Assembly: GCF_000330885.1 (NCBI RefSeq) | Contig: NC_020059.1 | Location: 1,601,001-1,665,000, forward strand | DNA: 64,000 nt | DNA from: Rhizobium tropici CIAT 899 | GTDB taxonomy: Bacteria > Pseudomonadota > Alphaproteobacteria > Rhizobiales > Rhizobiaceae | Direction of reading: 5' to 3' | Part shown: positions 9,681-20,210 of the stretch, one piece after another | Numbering within the stretch: the stretch's first letter is position 1 | Layout of the letters: each line of letters begins with the position of its first letter | Position numbers and translations under genes: made by a program | Notes under the pieces: model-generated | The model's input: the letters and a program-made list of their open reading frames with translations, nothing else | Told to the model about the DNA's origin: nothing | Database searches by the model: none

Positions 9681-12428
9681 ATGGCAGAAAAACAGTTCGC
9701 GTATCGCGCAAGCGGAAACGACAAGTTCTTTGCGGATGATGATCCGCTTGCGGAACTTGCTCGTATCGTAGGTTTCGAGCCGCGCCCCGCTGCTCAGGAG
9801 AACGCTCCGGTTCAACGGCAGGATCCTGCCTTCAATCTCGAAGACGAGCTTCTTCGCGAATTCGAGCGGTACGATACGCCGCGAATGAGTCCGGCAAATG
9901 ACATTTCGGCTCCGGCGGAGCAGGTATCGCCGCCGAGCCATGAGCAGGCAGCTCTTCCAGCTGAGCCGGTACAGGCTGAACCCAAGTTCGAAGAGCCGAA
10001 GTTCGAAGAGCCTGTGCCGCAGCCGGTGGCTCCGATAAAGCCGACGATCGGTGCTCGCGATCTGATCGACGAGCTCGAAATGTCGATCGCGCCGGTTTTG
10101 CAGCCGGCCCAAAAGCCCGTGTCCGTCCAGCCGCAACCGGCTGGTCCGGTGCTGAAGCCGACGCCGCAATCCGCTGCCGCCACCATAAGGCTGCCGCTTG
10201 CCAACTTTACGCTGGCAACCCCGGCTGCCCCGCGTGAGCAATTCACGCCGGCTGCAGTCTCCACACCGATGGCCGCTTCCGATGAAGCGCTGTTCGATGG
10301 CGCTGTCGATTTCGAGGCGTTCGACCCTGTGGAGCGTGCGCGCGCTCCGGAACCGGTCTCTCAGCCTGCCGTATCCCAGCCGGCTCCGGCCGTCTTTCAT
10401 GCGCCCGAGCCGCCAAAGGTGGTCAAGGCCGATCCGGCCGCACTTTCGGCTGAGATCGATGCCCTCCTGGCCGATGTGAATCGCTATCCGGTTCCATCCA
10501 AGACCGATGCGCCGGTTGCCAAGGAAGAGCCAGCTTTCGAAGATTTCAGCGCCTCCTTCTCGGAGCTTGCGGAACTGCCGGTCGCTCCGGCCCCTGTAGC
10601 GCAGCGCGAAGAGGCAAAGCCGATTACCTTCGGTGCGGAAGATCCCTTCACCGATCAGGACTTCGAATTCGATCTGGCCGATATCGAGATGGAACTTGCT
10701 GGTCTCGATTTCGCTGAGGCCGATAAGTCTTCTGCCGCACGGCAGTCGGCTCCCGCCGCTCCGATGGCGGAGCCGGCCCTTTCCCGAGCAACGCCCGTTG
10801 CGCCTGCGCCTGCCGCTCCGGTATTTGCCGCCGCAGCGCCCCAACCCGTGCAGCCTATCCAAACGTCTGCCGTAAATGTTGCGCCTGCAGCGACTACGGC
10901 CGCGCCGGTATTCGAAGCCGATCAGCCACTGCCGTTTGATCCGACGGAAATCGCCGAGACGGAGGAGCGTGTCGAAACCTTCGAGGGTTCCCATGTTCCG
11001 CATCTGCCGGCAATCGAGCCGGAGGAGCCAATCGCGGTGCCGTCGGAATTTGATTTCGATCTCGATTCGGAAATGGCGAGCCTGCTCGGTACTCCGGCCA
11101 GGGAAGCAGCACCTGAGTCGATCAAGCCGGCTGTTGCGGCCGCACTTGGCGGTGCCGCCGCCGCTTCCTGGTCGAAGAATACGGCTGCCCAGCCTGCCGT
11201 GCCCGTCGCAAAGCAGCCGATCGAAGAGTTCGACGAGTTCGAGCGCGCGCTGGAAGAGGACTTCCGCCGCAGCTATCGCGAAGCCGCGACGCCTGTCGAG
11301 AATGTCGCCAGGATGACGCTGAACCCTGCGGCCAACCGTCGCCCGGTTCGCTCCGTTCGTGGAATGGTGACGACTGCCGCTGTCATCGTGGTTCTTGGCG
11401 TCGGTGCTTACGGCGCCTACAGCTGGATCCGTCACGGCGCGCCGATCTCCAGCTTCTCGGGTGAGCCGCGCGTGATTGCAGCCGACAGCGATCCGGTAAA
11501 GGTCGCTCCGGAAAATCCAGGCGGCACCGTCGTTCCGAATCAGGACAAGGCCGTCTACGACCGCGTTGCCGGCGACAGCACAGCGGCGCCGAAGCAGAAG
11601 GAGCTTGTCTCCTCCAACGAGCAGCCTGTCGATGTCGTCCAGAAGACGCTGATTCCCGAAGCCGTATCTCCGGATGACGGCAGCGGCGATCAGGTCACGC
11701 CGACGCCAGTCGGTGAAACCGAAGATCCACGCCTGCTGCCGAACCAGAATGGCGGCAACACCAATGTCGCCGCCAACAACGACGAACAGGTTCCGTCGGT
11801 CTCGCCGCGCAAGGTGCGTACGATGATCGTCAAGGCGGATGGTTCACTGGTGCCGCGCGACGAGCCGGTTGCCGATACGACGACTGCAGCCGCCAAGCCG
11901 GCGAATAATCCGGTCGCATCCACCAGTTCGCGCCCGTCTCCAGCAAATGCCCCGACGGCAGCCCAGTCGGATAATACCGATGCCGCCAGCGCCGAGAGCA
12001 CGCCGATCCGCGTTGTCAAGACGAACCCGGTCCCGACGGCACGCCCGGAGCCCGCCGCCAAGGCGAATACGGCTGCTCCGGCCCAGGAGGCCCAGGCTCA
12101 AGCTCAGCCCAAGGCCCAGCCGAAGCAGGTCGCATCTGCTAGCTCGGCGACTGCAACTCCGGCGGCCACCTCCGCTGCAGGCGGTGGCGCTTACGGTGTG
12201 CAGATCGCATCCCTGCCGACCGAGGCCGACGCGCAGAAGTCGCAGGCAAACCTCAAGGTCAAGTTCGCCAGCGTCATCGGCAACCATCCTCTGGAGATTC
12301 GCAAGGCCGATATCGCCGGCAAGGGCACATACTATCGCGTCCGCGTCGTCGCCGGCTCGAAGGATGATGCCGCTGCCATCTGCACGCGCTATCGCGCCGC
12401 CGGCGGCACCTGCCTGATTTCGAAGTAA
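9681..12428 (+). CDS. SPOR-domain inner-membrane protein (cell division/envelope)
   Basis: 915-residue protein with a long Ala/Pro/Glu-rich cytoplasmic region, a single membrane segment at about 560-582 (VTTAAVIVVLGVGAYGAY), a disordered periplasmic linker, and a SPOR domain at about 836-914 starting AYGVQIASLP. SPOR domains bind denuded glycan strands at the division septum, so a division or wall role is inferred. ATG 9681 follows GGAACGGGTG. The gene is followed directly by nagZ, a wall-recycling enzyme. The long low-complexity region is typical of rhizobial homologs. Confidence 0.85.
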   Translation: MAEKQFAYRASGNDKFFADDDPLAELARIVGFEPRPAAQENAPVQRQDPAFNLEDELLREFERYDTPRMSPANDISAPAEQVSPPSHEQAALPAEPVQAEPKFEEPKFEEPVPQPVAPIKPTIGARDLIDELEMSIAPVLQPAQKPVSVQPQPAGPVLKPTPQSAAATIRLPLANFTLATPAAPREQFTPAAVSTPMAASDEALFDGAVDFEAFDPVERARAPEPVSQPAVSQPAPAVFHAPEPPKVVKADPAALSAEIDALLADVNRYPVPSKTDAPVAKEEPAFEDFSASFSELAELPVAPAPVAQREEAKPITFGAEDPFTDQDFEFDLADIEMELAGLDFAEADKSSAARQSAPAAPMAEPALSRATPVAPAPAAPVFAAAAPQPVQPIQTSAVNVAPAATTAAPVFEADQPLPFDPTEIAETEERVETFEGSHVPHLPAIEPEEPIAVPSEFDFDLDSEMASLLGTPAREAAPESIKPAVAAALGGAAAASWSKNTAAQPAVPVAKQPIEEFDEFERALEEDFRRSYREAATPVENVARMTLNPAANRRPVRSVRGMVTTAAVIVVLGVGAYGAYSWIRHGAPISSFSGEPRVIAADSDPVKVAPENPGGTVVPNQDKAVYDRVAGDSTAAPKQKELVSSNEQPVDVVQKTLIPEAVSPDDGSGDQVTPTPVGETEDPRLLPNQNGGNTNVAANNDEQVPSVSPRKVRTMIVKADGSLVPRDEPVADTTTAAAKPANNPVASTSSRPSPANAPTAAQSDNTDAASAESTPIRVVKTNPVPTARPEPAAKANTAAPAQEAQAQAQPKAQPKQVASASSATATPAATSAAGGGAYGVQIASLPTEADAQKSQANLKVKFASVIGNHPLEIRKADIAGKGTYYRVRVVAGSKDDAAAICTRYRAAGGTCLISK

Positions 12429-12552
12429 AATCAGATAGGAAACTTGGAAAATGGCGAGCATCGGCTCGCCGTTTTCGTTTGGAGCGCGCTGTTCCTGTGC
12501 ATCTCCGCTTGACGTCACTCGCATTTCCCGGCGCAAGCCTTATGATTCGGAT

Positions 12553-13566
12553 ATGACCGAATCGAAATCCATGATCCTCGGCTGTAGCGGCCACACCATC
12601 ACCCCCGAAGAGCGATCCTTTTATCAAGGGGAGCAGCCCTGGGGCTTTATCCTGTTCGGACGCAATATTTCCGAGCCGGCGCAGATCGCCGATCTCGTTG
12701 CGTCTCTTCGTGATAGCGTCGGGCGCGATGCACCGGTTTTCATCGATCAGGAAGGCGGCAGGGTGCAGCGCATCCGTCCACCGATCCTGCAACATTATCC
12801 CTCGGGGCAGGCACTCGGCGATATCTATCGTCAGGATCGCGAACGAGGCCGACGCGCCGCATGGCTGATGTCGCGGCTCCACGCCTTCGATTTGCTGAAG
12901 TTCGGTATCAATGTCGATTGTCTGCCGGTGCTCGACGTGCCTGTGGAGGGATCGAGCAACGTCATCGGCAATCGCGCCTATGGCTCCGATCCGGGGACGG
13001 TGACGGAGATGGGGCGTGCCGCCGCGGAAGGTCTGAAAGCCGGCGGCGTGCTGCCCGTGATGAAGCATATGCCCGGCCACGGCCGCGGCTTTGCCGATTC
13101 GCATCACGAGCTACCCGTCGTCTCGGTTCCGCGCGCAGAACTGGAGGCGCATGATTTCGCGCCTTTCGTGGCTCTCAAGCATGAGCTGATGGCGATGACG
13201 TGCCACGTCGTCTTCACCGATATCGATCCGGAGAATCCGGCCACGACGTCGCGCAAGGTGAACGAGGAGATCATCCGCGGCTATATCGGTTTCCAGGGGC
13301 TGCTCCTGTCGGACGATACCTCGATGAATGCGCTGAAGGGCACGATCGGCGAGCGCGCAGCAAATATTGTTGCGGGCGGATGCGATATCGTGCTGCACTG
13401 CAATGGCGTCATGGACGAGATGCAGCAGGTGGTTCGCAATGTTCCCGCGCTGGCGGGTGCATCGCTGGCAAGGGCCAAGGCGGTCGAAGCGGCTTTCGGC
13501 AGAAATGATGGTGCCGATGAAGCCTCCATTCGGGCGGAATTCGACGCGATCTTCGCCGTAGCGTAG
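12553..13566 (+). CDS. nagZ: Beta-N-acetylhexosaminidase (GH3)
   Basis: 337-residue cytoplasmic GH3 enzyme that removes GlcNAc from anhydro-muropeptides during peptidoglycan recycling. The NagZ signature KHMPGHGRGFADSHHELP lies near residue 171, with the Asp/His dyad, and the nucleophile Asp is in LLSDDTSM near residue 253. ATG 12553 fits the family N-terminus; the frame extends upstream to 12451 without coding character. It is followed 32 bases later by scpA. Confidence 0.93.
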   Translation: MTESKSMILGCSGHTITPEERSFYQGEQPWGFILFGRNISEPAQIADLVASLRDSVGRDAPVFIDQEGGRVQRIRPPILQHYPSGQALGDIYRQDRERGRRAAWLMSRLHAFDLLKFGINVDCLPVLDVPVEGSSNVIGNRAYGSDPGTVTEMGRAAAEGLKAGGVLPVMKHMPGHGRGFADSHHELPVVSVPRAELEAHDFAPFVALKHELMAMTCHVVFTDIDPENPATTSRKVNEEIIRGYIGFQGLLLSDDTSMNALKGTIGERAANIVAGGCDIVLHCNGVMDEMQQVVRNVPALAGASLARAKAVEAAFGRNDGADEASIRAEFDAIFAVA

Positions 13567-13598
13567 AGCCGGACTTCGAGGAACAGACGGGTGACAGA

Positions 13599-14438
13599 GT
13601 GAGCGGCAGCACGGACAAGCTTCAGCAGGCGGCAACACCGATGGACAAGCTCTGGCAGGAAGGCGAGGCACAGCGCGGCTCGCACGAACCGTCGCTTGTC
13701 GTCGATCTTGCCGGCTTTGAGGGACCGCTCGATCTACTGCTGCATTTGGCGCGCACCCAGAAAGTCGACCTTTCCCGAATCTCCGTTCTGGCGCTTGCCG
13801 AGCAATATCTTCAGTTCATCGACAGCGCCCGGCGCATCCGTATAGAGCTTGCTGCCGATTATCTCGTCATGGCCGCATGGCTCGCCTACTTGAAATCCAA
13901 GCTGCTCATCCCGCAGCAGAGCAAGGAAGACGGGCCGACGGGCGAGGAGATGGCGGCAACGCTTGCCTTCCGCCTGAAGCGCCTCGAGGCCATGCGCGAT
14001 GCCGCAACCGATCTCGTCAATCGCAACCGTCTCGGCCGCGATATCTTCGCGCGTGGCGCGCCGGAGCATATTCCGGATCGCCGCCAATCGGCCTTCGATG
14101 CCAGCCTTTATGATCTCCTGACCGCCTATGCCAGCCTGCGCCAGCGCCAGGCCGTAACCCAAGTGACGATCGAGAAGCGCCGTGTCTGGTCGCTCGCCGA
14201 TGCCCGCGTCATCCTTGATCGCATGATCGGCGAAATCACCGATTGGACGGCTCTGGAGCATTATCTGCTGAGCTATATGACGACTTCAAGCGAGCGGGCG
14301 ACGGCGATCGCCAGCGCTTTCGCAGCTTCGCTCGAACTGGTGCGCGAGGGGCAGCTCGAAATTCGTCAGGAAGGCGCGTTTCAGCCGCTTTACATGCGGC
14401 GCGGGCCGAAGCATTCGTCACTGGAAGCAGCGGAATAG
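13599..14438 (+). CDS. scpA: Segregation and condensation protein A
   Basis: 279-residue kleisin partner of SMC and ScpB, needed for chromosome compaction and segregation. It shows the ScpA N-terminal signature FEGPLDLLLHLARTQKVDLS near residue 46 and the C-terminal winged helix. The start is GTG. It lies 12 bases upstream of scpB in the same unit. Confidence 0.95.
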   Translation: MSGSTDKLQQAATPMDKLWQEGEAQRGSHEPSLVVDLAGFEGPLDLLLHLARTQKVDLSRISVLALAEQYLQFIDSARRIRIELAADYLVMAAWLAYLKSKLLIPQQSKEDGPTGEEMAATLAFRLKRLEAMRDAATDLVNRNRLGRDIFARGAPEHIPDRRQSAFDASLYDLLTAYASLRQRQAVTQVTIEKRRVWSLADARVILDRMIGEITDWTALEHYLLSYMTTSSERATAIASAFAASLELVREGQLEIRQEGAFQPLYMRRGPKHSSLEAAE

Positions 14439-14450
14439 GGCAGGGAACGC

Positions 14451-15167
14451 GTGACGGAACCGGACGACGAGCAGCAGCATGTGGGGCACGAGGCGGAGAC
14501 GCCCGATGTGGACGATCGTCTGGTGAGCGAGGCTGAACGCATCGCCGAAGCGTTGGTTTTCGCCTCGGCGCAGCCGGTTTCCGAGGCTTTCATTGCTGAG
14601 CGCGTGGCGCGTGGCATCGATATTCCAGCCATTATGCAGAAGCTCAAGGCCGATTACGCGATGCGTGGCGTCAATCTCGTGCAGGTGGACGGCGCCTGGG
14701 CCTTCCGTACGGCCGCTGATCTCTCCTTCGTGATCCGGCGCGATGAAAGTGAGGTCCGCAAACTGTCCCGTGCTGCGCTGGAAGTGCTGGCCATTATCGC
14801 CTACCACCAGCCCGTCACGCGCGCGGAGATCGAAGATATCAGGGGCGTGCAGACCTCCAAGGGTACGCTCGACGTGCTGATGGAAGCCGGCTGGGTCCGC
14901 TTCCGTGGTCGTCGTCGCACGCCGGGAAGGCCGGTGACGCTCGGCACGACGCGCGATTTCCTCGATCATTTCGGCCTTGAAGAGCTGCGGGACCTGCCTG
15001 GTCTCGAAGAGCTGAAGGGGGCGGGGCTGCTCTCGGGCCGTATCCCGGCCAATTTCAACATTCCCTCGCCATTGATGAGTGACGAGCTCACCGAGGATGA
15101 AGATCCGATCACACAGCTGGATCTGGAGGAACTCGGCATCCTCCCACCGAGCGGCTCAAGCGACTGA
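14451..15167 (+). CDS. scpB: Segregation and condensation protein B
   Basis: 238-residue ScpB with its two winged-helix domains (ALVFASAQPVSE and LEVLAIIAYHQPVTRAEIE). It binds ScpA and regulates the SMC complex. GTG start. The C-terminal tail is acidic. It closes the dgt-scpB run; tatA follows after 247 bases. Confidence 0.95.
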   Translation: MTEPDDEQQHVGHEAETPDVDDRLVSEAERIAEALVFASAQPVSEAFIAERVARGIDIPAIMQKLKADYAMRGVNLVQVDGAWAFRTAADLSFVIRRDESEVRKLSRAALEVLAIIAYHQPVTRAEIEDIRGVQTSKGTLDVLMEAGWVRFRGRRRTPGRPVTLGTTRDFLDHFGLEELRDLPGLEELKGAGLLSGRIPANFNIPSPLMSDELTEDEDPITQLDLEELGILPPSGSSD

Positions 15168-15414
15168 ACCATCGGCCGGTTCCTGAAAGGCGGCCGCAAT
15201 CGCATCGGCAGAATTTTCGCAAAACGGAGCGTCAGGTCTCTCTTTCGCCATCAGCGGGTGCAAATATAACAATCATCCTCTCGGCTTGGAGACGTTCGGT
15301 CGCCCGCATCGGCGTTCGCTATCCCGATATGCGTGGATGTACTACATTTTCGTGTTTGAAAAACATCCGCAAACGTCTTACATCGAAAAGACACTATAAT
15401 TGGGAGTTAAAGCA

Positions 15415-15621
15415 ATGGGTTCTCTAAGCATATGGCACTGGCTGATCGTCCTGGCCATCGCGCTGTTGTTGTTCGGCCGTGGAAAGATTCCGGAGCTGAT
15501 GGGTGATGTCGCCAAGGGCATCAAGAGCTTCAAGAAGGGCATGAACGACGACGAAGATACGTCGACATCCGCGACGACGACGTCCCGTACGGTCGAGCAC
15601 AAGGCTGACGAAACGAAGTAA
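15415..15621 (+). CDS. tatA: Sec-independent translocase subunit TatA
   Basis: 68 residues: an N-terminal membrane helix ([15 protein letters not shown]), the [12 protein letters not shown] hinge, an amphipathic helix and a charged Thr/Ser-rich tail. TatA forms the size-adjustable pore that moves folded proteins across the inner membrane. It heads tatABC; tatB starts 54 bases later. An upstream in-frame ATG 15 bases earlier lacks a ribosome site. Confidence 0.95.
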   Translation: MGSLSIWHWLIVLAIALLLFGRGKIPELMGDVAKGIKSFKKGMNDDEDTSTSATTTSRTVEHKADETK

Positions 15622-15675
15622 TCATGTCGGGCAGGCGCAAGCTGAAAGGCTTGCCGTTAGCCCAGGAGCCTTTGC

Positions 15676-16395
15676 ATGTTCGATATAGGCTGGTCCGAGC
15701 TTGTGGTTATTGGCGTCGTGGCTTTGGTGGTGATTGGCCCCAAGGAGTTGCCGTCGACATTGCGGACCATCGGTAAGATGACGGCGCGGGCCAGGAAGGT
15801 CGCTGGCGACTTTCGTGCCCAATTTGATGAAGCCATGCGCGAGGCAGATCTGGACGATGTGCGCCAGACAATTGCCGACGCCCAGAAGCTCAATCCGGTC
15901 AACTCGCTGCGGGAAGCCATGAACCCGCTGCGGGAAATGGGCAATGAGATAAAGGCCGATCTGCAGCGTACGGCAACGCCGGACAAAGCAGCTCCGGCCG
16001 CGACACCGTTGCCGTCTGAGCCGGTTCCCGGTGTGACGTCAGGCCTGCCGGAAGCTCTTGCGGCCTCATCTCCGACGTCTGCCGCTTCGAGCAACCCGTC
16101 GCCGGCGGCTGCTCCCGCGGCAGCGGTCGTTCCGCAGCCGTTAGCCGCTGCGAGTGAAACGTCCGAGAAGCCAAAGGCTGTGCGCAAGCCGCGCTCGAAG
16201 GCTGTCACCAAGTTCGACGAGGTTGCGGCCGCTGCCGTTCAGACACCGATCGTGACGGAAAAACCAAAGCGAGCCCCGCGCAAGGTCGCGACCGCTGTTG
16301 CCGTGGAGAAAGCGCCTCCAGCTCCCAGGAAGCGTGCGGCTGCCACAGCCAGCAAGGCCACGCCTAAAACGCCCAAGAAGAAGGACCAGGCATGA
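15676..16395 (+). CDS. tatB: Sec-independent translocase subunit TatB
   Basis: 239 residues. The N-terminus [22 protein letters not shown] is the TatB transmembrane helix with its GPKELP hinge, followed by an amphipathic helix. The last ~120 residues are Ala/Pro/Lys-rich and low complexity, longer than in E. coli. TatB binds twin-arginine signal peptides together with TatC. Its stop overlaps the tatC start by 4 bases (ATGA), which suggests coupled translation. Confidence 0.94.
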   Translation: MFDIGWSELVVIGVVALVVIGPKELPSTLRTIGKMTARARKVAGDFRAQFDEAMREADLDDVRQTIADAQKLNPVNSLREAMNPLREMGNEIKADLQRTATPDKAAPAATPLPSEPVPGVTSGLPEALAASSPTSAASSNPSPAAAPAAAVVPQPLAAASETSEKPKAVRKPRSKAVTKFDEVAAAAVQTPIVTEKPKRAPRKVATAVAVEKAPPAPRKRAAATASKATPKTPKKKDQA

Positions 16396-17219
16396 CGGGT
16401 GACATCGACGATAAGCCGCAGCCGCTTATCGAACACCTTATGGAATTGCGCACGCGGCTGATCTGGTCGCTCGTTGCGTTCTTCGTTGCCTTCATCGGAT
16501 GTTTCGCTGTGGCGAAGCATCTCTTCAATTATCTGGTCTATCCATACAAATGGGCCGTCGAATGGGCTCATCTCGATCTCGCGAAGTCCGAGCTGATCTA
16601 CACCGCGCCGCAGGAATTTTTCTTCACGCAGGTGAAGGTCGCAATGTTTGGCGCCCTGGTGATTTCATTCCCGATCATCGCCGCGCAGATCTACAAGTTC
16701 GTGGCGCCGGGTCTCTATAAGAACGAGCGTTCCGCCTTCTTGCCGTTCCTGATCGCGTCGCCGATCCTGTTCCTCATGGGCGCTGCACTTGTCTACTTCT
16801 TCTTCACGCCCATGGTCATGTGGTTCTTCCTGAAGATGCAGCAGGCGCCAGCCGAAGGTCAGGTGGGTATCGCGCTGTTGCCGAAGGTCTCGGAATATCT
16901 GAGCCTCATCATGACGCTGGTCTTTTCCTTCGGCCTCGTTTTCCAGCTTCCCGTCATCACGACGCTGCTTGCGCGCGTCGGCCTGCTGACGTCGGCCTGG
17001 CTCGCGGAGAAGCGCAAGTTCGCCATCGTTTTCGCCTTTATCGTCGCCGCCGTGCTGACACCGCCGGATCCGATGTCCCAGATCGGCCTTGCACTGCCGA
17101 CGATCCTTCTCTACGAGATTTCCATCTATGCGGCGAGACTCGTAGAACGCCAGCGTAGCCGGCAAACGCTTGAAGAGAGTGGCGGGACTTCCGAGATCAC
17201 CAAGACGGACGACGTCTAG
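16392..17219 (+). CDS. tatC: Sec-independent translocase subunit TatC
   Basis: 275-residue six-helix membrane protein that recognises twin-arginine signals. The family signatures are [14 protein letters not shown] at the N-terminus and the central [10 protein letters not shown] segment. It completes tatABC. serS begins 99 bases downstream after a perfect hairpin. Confidence 0.96.
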   Translation: MTGDIDDKPQPLIEHLMELRTRLIWSLVAFFVAFIGCFAVAKHLFNYLVYPYKWAVEWAHLDLAKSELIYTAPQEFFFTQVKVAMFGALVISFPIIAAQIYKFVAPGLYKNERSAFLPFLIASPILFLMGAALVYFFFTPMVMWFFLKMQQAPAEGQVGIALLPKVSEYLSLIMTLVFSFGLVFQLPVITTLLARVGLLTSAWLAEKRKFAIVFAFIVAAVLTPPDPMSQIGLALPTILLYEISIYAARLVERQRSRQTLEESGGTSEITKTDDV

Positions 17220-17263
17220 GCGAGGAAGGTTCGGCCTCGTTTCCCAGCTATTGCCGTTTCGAC

Positions 17264-17287
17264 CTCCGACCGAGACCTCGGTCGGAG
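17264..17287 (+). promoter_or_regulatory. Perfect 10-bp hairpin in the tatC-serS gap
   Basis: CTCCGACCGA pairs with TCGGTCGGAG across a GACC tetraloop, ending 31 bases before the serS start. No T-run follows, so it is not an ordinary terminator. It could be an RNA processing/stability element or a serS leader structure. Confidence 0.4.
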
Positions 17288-17318
17288 TTATACTCATGTC
17301 AAACGACCTGGAACGAAG

Positions 17319-18602
17319 ATGCTTGATATCAGATGGATTCGTGAGAATGCCGAAGCTTTCGATGCAGCGCTTGCAAAGCGCGGTGCGGAGCCTCAGTCGC
17401 AAAGCCTCATAGCGCTCGACGAAAAGCGCCGCTCCGTCATTCAGTCCGTCCAGGACATGCAGTCCCGCCGCAACGCCGCGTCCAAGGAAATTGGTGCGGC
17501 GATGGCGCAGAAGAACAGCGAGCTTGCCGAAAAGCTGAAGGCGGAAGTTGCCGACCTCAAAGTCTCGCTTCCGGCTGCGGAAGAAGAAGAGCGCACGCTC
17601 ACGGCCGAGCTCAATGATGCGCTGTCGCGCATTCCGAACATCCCGCTCGAGGACGTGCCCGTCGGCAAGGACGAGCACGACAACGTCGTCAAGCATGCCT
17701 GGGGCTCCAAGCCCACATGGAACCATCAGCCGAAAGAGCACTTCGAGATCGGTGAAGCGCTCGGCTATATGGATTTCGAGCGCGCAGCAAAACTGTCGGG
17801 CTCGCGCTTTACGGTGCTGACTGCGCAGCTTGCTCGTCTTGAGCGCGCGCTTGGCCAGTTCATGCTTGATCTCCACACCAGCGAGCATGGCTATACCGAA
17901 GTAAGCGCACCGCTGATGGTACGCGACGAGGCGATGTTCGGAACAGGTCAGCTGCCGAAATTTTCCGAGGATTCCTTCAGGACCACGGACGGCCGCTGGC
18001 TCATCCCGACGGCGGAGGTTTCGCTGACCAATCTCGTTTCCGGCGAGATCCTTGATCAAGAGAAGCTGCCGCTGCGCTTCACGGCTCTGACGCCATCCTT
18101 CCGCTCGGAAGCAGGCTCCGCCGGCCGCGACACGCGCGGCATGCTGCGCCAGCATCAGTTCTGGAAGTGCGAGCTCGTGTCGATCACCGATGCGGAAAGC
18201 TCCATTGCCGAACATGAGCGGATGACGGCTTGCGCGGAAGAGGTGCTGAAGCGCCTCGGCCTGCATTATCGCGTCATGACGCTCTCGACCGGCGATATGG
18301 GCTTTGGCGCACGCAAGACCTACGACCTCGAAGTCTGGCTGCCGGGGCAGGATACCTATCGCGAGATCTCGTCCTGCTCGGTCTGTGGAGATTTCCAGGC
18401 GCGGCGCATGAACGCCCGCTACCGCGGCAAGGACGATAAGAGCACCAAATTCGTTCACACGCTGAACGGTTCTGGCACTGCAGTCGGTCGCTGCCTCATC
18501 GCCGTCCTTGAGAATTATCTCAATGCTGATGGCTCGGTCACTGTCCCCGACGCACTCCTGCCATATATGGGTGGTCTGAAGAGGATCGAAAAAGCAGCAT
18601 AA
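17319..18602 (+). CDS. serS: Seryl-tRNA synthetase
   Basis: 427-residue class II synthetase for tRNA-Ser (and tRNA-Sec where present). The N-terminal ~110 residues form the long antiparallel coiled coil that grips the tRNA variable arm. The catalytic domain shows motif 2 ([17 protein letters not shown]) and motif 3 (NGSGTAVGR). surE starts 15 bases after it. Confidence 0.97.
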   Translation: MLDIRWIRENAEAFDAALAKRGAEPQSQSLIALDEKRRSVIQSVQDMQSRRNAASKEIGAAMAQKNSELAEKLKAEVADLKVSLPAAEEEERTLTAELNDALSRIPNIPLEDVPVGKDEHDNVVKHAWGSKPTWNHQPKEHFEIGEALGYMDFERAAKLSGSRFTVLTAQLARLERALGQFMLDLHTSEHGYTEVSAPLMVRDEAMFGTGQLPKFSEDSFRTTDGRWLIPTAEVSLTNLVSGEILDQEKLPLRFTALTPSFRSEAGSAGRDTRGMLRQHQFWKCELVSITDAESSIAEHERMTACAEEVLKRLGLHYRVMTLSTGDMGFGARKTYDLEVWLPGQDTYREISSCSVCGDFQARRMNARYRGKDDKSTKFVHTLNGSGTAVGRCLIAVLENYLNADGSVTVPDALLPYMGGLKRIEKAA

Positions 18603-18617
18603 TCAGGTGGTGGGGCG

Positions 18618-19382
18618 ATGCGGATTCTTCTGACCAATGATGACGGCATTCATGCCGAAGGTCTGGCGGCGTTGGAGCGTATCGCCCGCACTCTGTCCGA
18701 CGATGTCTGGGTTGTCGCGCCCGAGACGGATCAGAGCGGACTTGCCCACTCATTGAGCCTTTCCGAACCTTTGCGCATGCGCAAGGTTTCCGAGAAGCAT
18801 TATGCACTCAGGGGAACGCCGACCGACTGCGTCATCATGGCAATCCGCCAGGTGATGGACGTCAAGCCGGATCTGGTGCTTTCGGGCGTCAATTCCGGCT
18901 CGAACGTTGCCGACGACGTCACCTATTCCGGCACCATAGCCGGTGCCATCGAGGGCACCCTGCAAGGCGTTCGTTCCTTTGCGCTGAGCCAAGCCTATCT
19001 CTATGAAAATGGCTCCCGCGTCGTGCCCTGGGATGTCGCCGAAACGCATGCGCCGGCTTTGCTCAACAAGCTGATGACTGTCGATTTGCCTGACGGGACG
19101 TTCCTCAATCTGAACTTTCCCAACTGTCGCCCCGACGAGGTCGGCGGAGCGGAAGTGACCGCACAGGGCAATCTTGCCTTCAACGTGCAGGTCGAGGAGC
19201 GGGCCGATGGCCGCGGATTCCCATATTATTGGCTTCGCTTCGGCGAGCGAAACGGTATCTTCCGTCCGGGCACTGATATTCAGGCGTTGAAACAAAATCG
19301 TATTTCGGTAACGCCTTTGAAACTCGATTTGACGGATTATTCGGCGCAAGACCGCGTGGCGCGGGCGCTCGGTATGGAGTAG
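18618..19382 (+). CDS. surE: 5'/3'-nucleotidase SurE
   Basis: 254-residue metal-dependent nucleotidase. The N-terminus [10 protein letters not shown] holds the paired metal-binding Asp, and the family motifs LSGVNSGSN and YSGTIAGA follow. It is immediately upstream of pcm, the conserved surE-pcm order linked to stationary-phase survival. Confidence 0.95.
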   Translation: MRILLTNDDGIHAEGLAALERIARTLSDDVWVVAPETDQSGLAHSLSLSEPLRMRKVSEKHYALRGTPTDCVIMAIRQVMDVKPDLVLSGVNSGSNVADDVTYSGTIAGAIEGTLQGVRSFALSQAYLYENGSRVVPWDVAETHAPALLNKLMTVDLPDGTFLNLNFPNCRPDEVGGAEVTAQGNLAFNVQVEERADGRGFPYYWLRFGERNGIFRPGTDIQALKQNRISVTPLKLDLTDYSAQDRVARALGME

Positions 19383-19386
19383 CGGA

Positions 19387-20040
19387 TTGACACCTCGTTT
19401 GGTGGAAAAGGAAGGCTTTGCGGCCGTGGTTTTGCGGCTGCGGGCAGAGGGCATATTGGATATCGATCTGATGACGGCGGTCGAGCAGACGCCGCGCATG
19501 CCTTTCGTGCCGGTGCAGTTTGCCGATGATGCCTATTCCAGCCGGACCATCCCGATCGATTGCGGTGCCTTCATGGAAGGCATCGATTTGGTCGTGCGTA
19601 TTCTTCACAGCCTGAAGATCAAGCCTGGCCATCGCGTGCTCGAAATTGGTACGGGCAGCGGCTTCACCGCTGCCGTCATGGGGCGGATCGTCGAGCGCGT
19701 GCTGACGGTCGATCGCTATAAGACCCTGACGACATCGGCGCAGCAGCGCATGGATGCGCTCGGCCTGCGCAACGTCATCATCCGTCAGGCGGACGGCAGC
19801 GCCGGTTTGCCGGGCGAGGGCACGTTCGACCGCATACTGGTCACTGCCGCCTTTACCACGATGCCGCGCTTCTATGCAGAGCAGCTGGTGTCCGGCGGCT
19901 CGATGATAGCCCCACTTATCGTCGATGAGCATACGTGTCGTCTGGTGCGCCTGACGAAGACGGGAAGCCGATTCGAGCGCGAAGAATTATTCGACGTTCC
20001 CTACCAGCCCATCGTTCCCATGCTCGCCTCCTATCTTTGA
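19387..20040 (+). CDS. pcm: Protein-L-isoaspartate O-methyltransferase
   Basis: 217-residue SAM-dependent enzyme that starts repair of isoaspartyl residues in aged proteins. The SAM motif LEIGTGSGFTAAVMG lies near residue 83, and the substrate-side segment YSSRTIPIDCG near residue 50. The start is TTG, 4 bases after the surE stop, with AGCGGA overlapping, so translational coupling is likely. Confidence 0.93.
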   Translation: MTPRLVEKEGFAAVVLRLRAEGILDIDLMTAVEQTPRMPFVPVQFADDAYSSRTIPIDCGAFMEGIDLVVRILHSLKIKPGHRVLEIGTGSGFTAAVMGRIVERVLTVDRYKTLTTSAQQRMDALGLRNVIIRQADGSAGLPGEGTFDRILVTAAFTTMPRFYAEQLVSGGSMIAPLIVDEHTCRLVRLTKTGSRFEREELFDVPYQPIVPMLASYL

Positions 20041-20210
20041 GGCTCAATTCGGGCTGACGCCCCCATGGAAACGGGCGATTGGCACCGCTTCATTTTCTAT
20101 GGTTATCAATTCCTCAAAAAAACACATGCCGCACCAGTGCTTTAACCGCATGGTAAGATTAACGCGCTTTAATCGACCCATAATCGGTTGCGTCTTAAGT
20201 GGGTCGAGTC

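Noticed and set aside
9639..11435. 598-codon reverse frame opposite the SPOR-domain gene
   Set aside because: Mirror frame of a GC-rich, Ala/Pro-rich gene; Arg-rich low-complexity product with no domain.
15395..15400. TATAAT before tatA
   Set aside because: Only 15 bases from the start codon and without a -35 at proper spacing; likely chance.
16665..18458. 597-codon reverse frame across tatC and serS
   Set aside because: Opposite strand of two well-supported genes.
20142..20172. CtrA-type TTAA pairs before the NlpD-like gene
   Set aside because: The two candidate pairs have spacers of 6 and 13 bases instead of the canonical 7, so the site is not supported.
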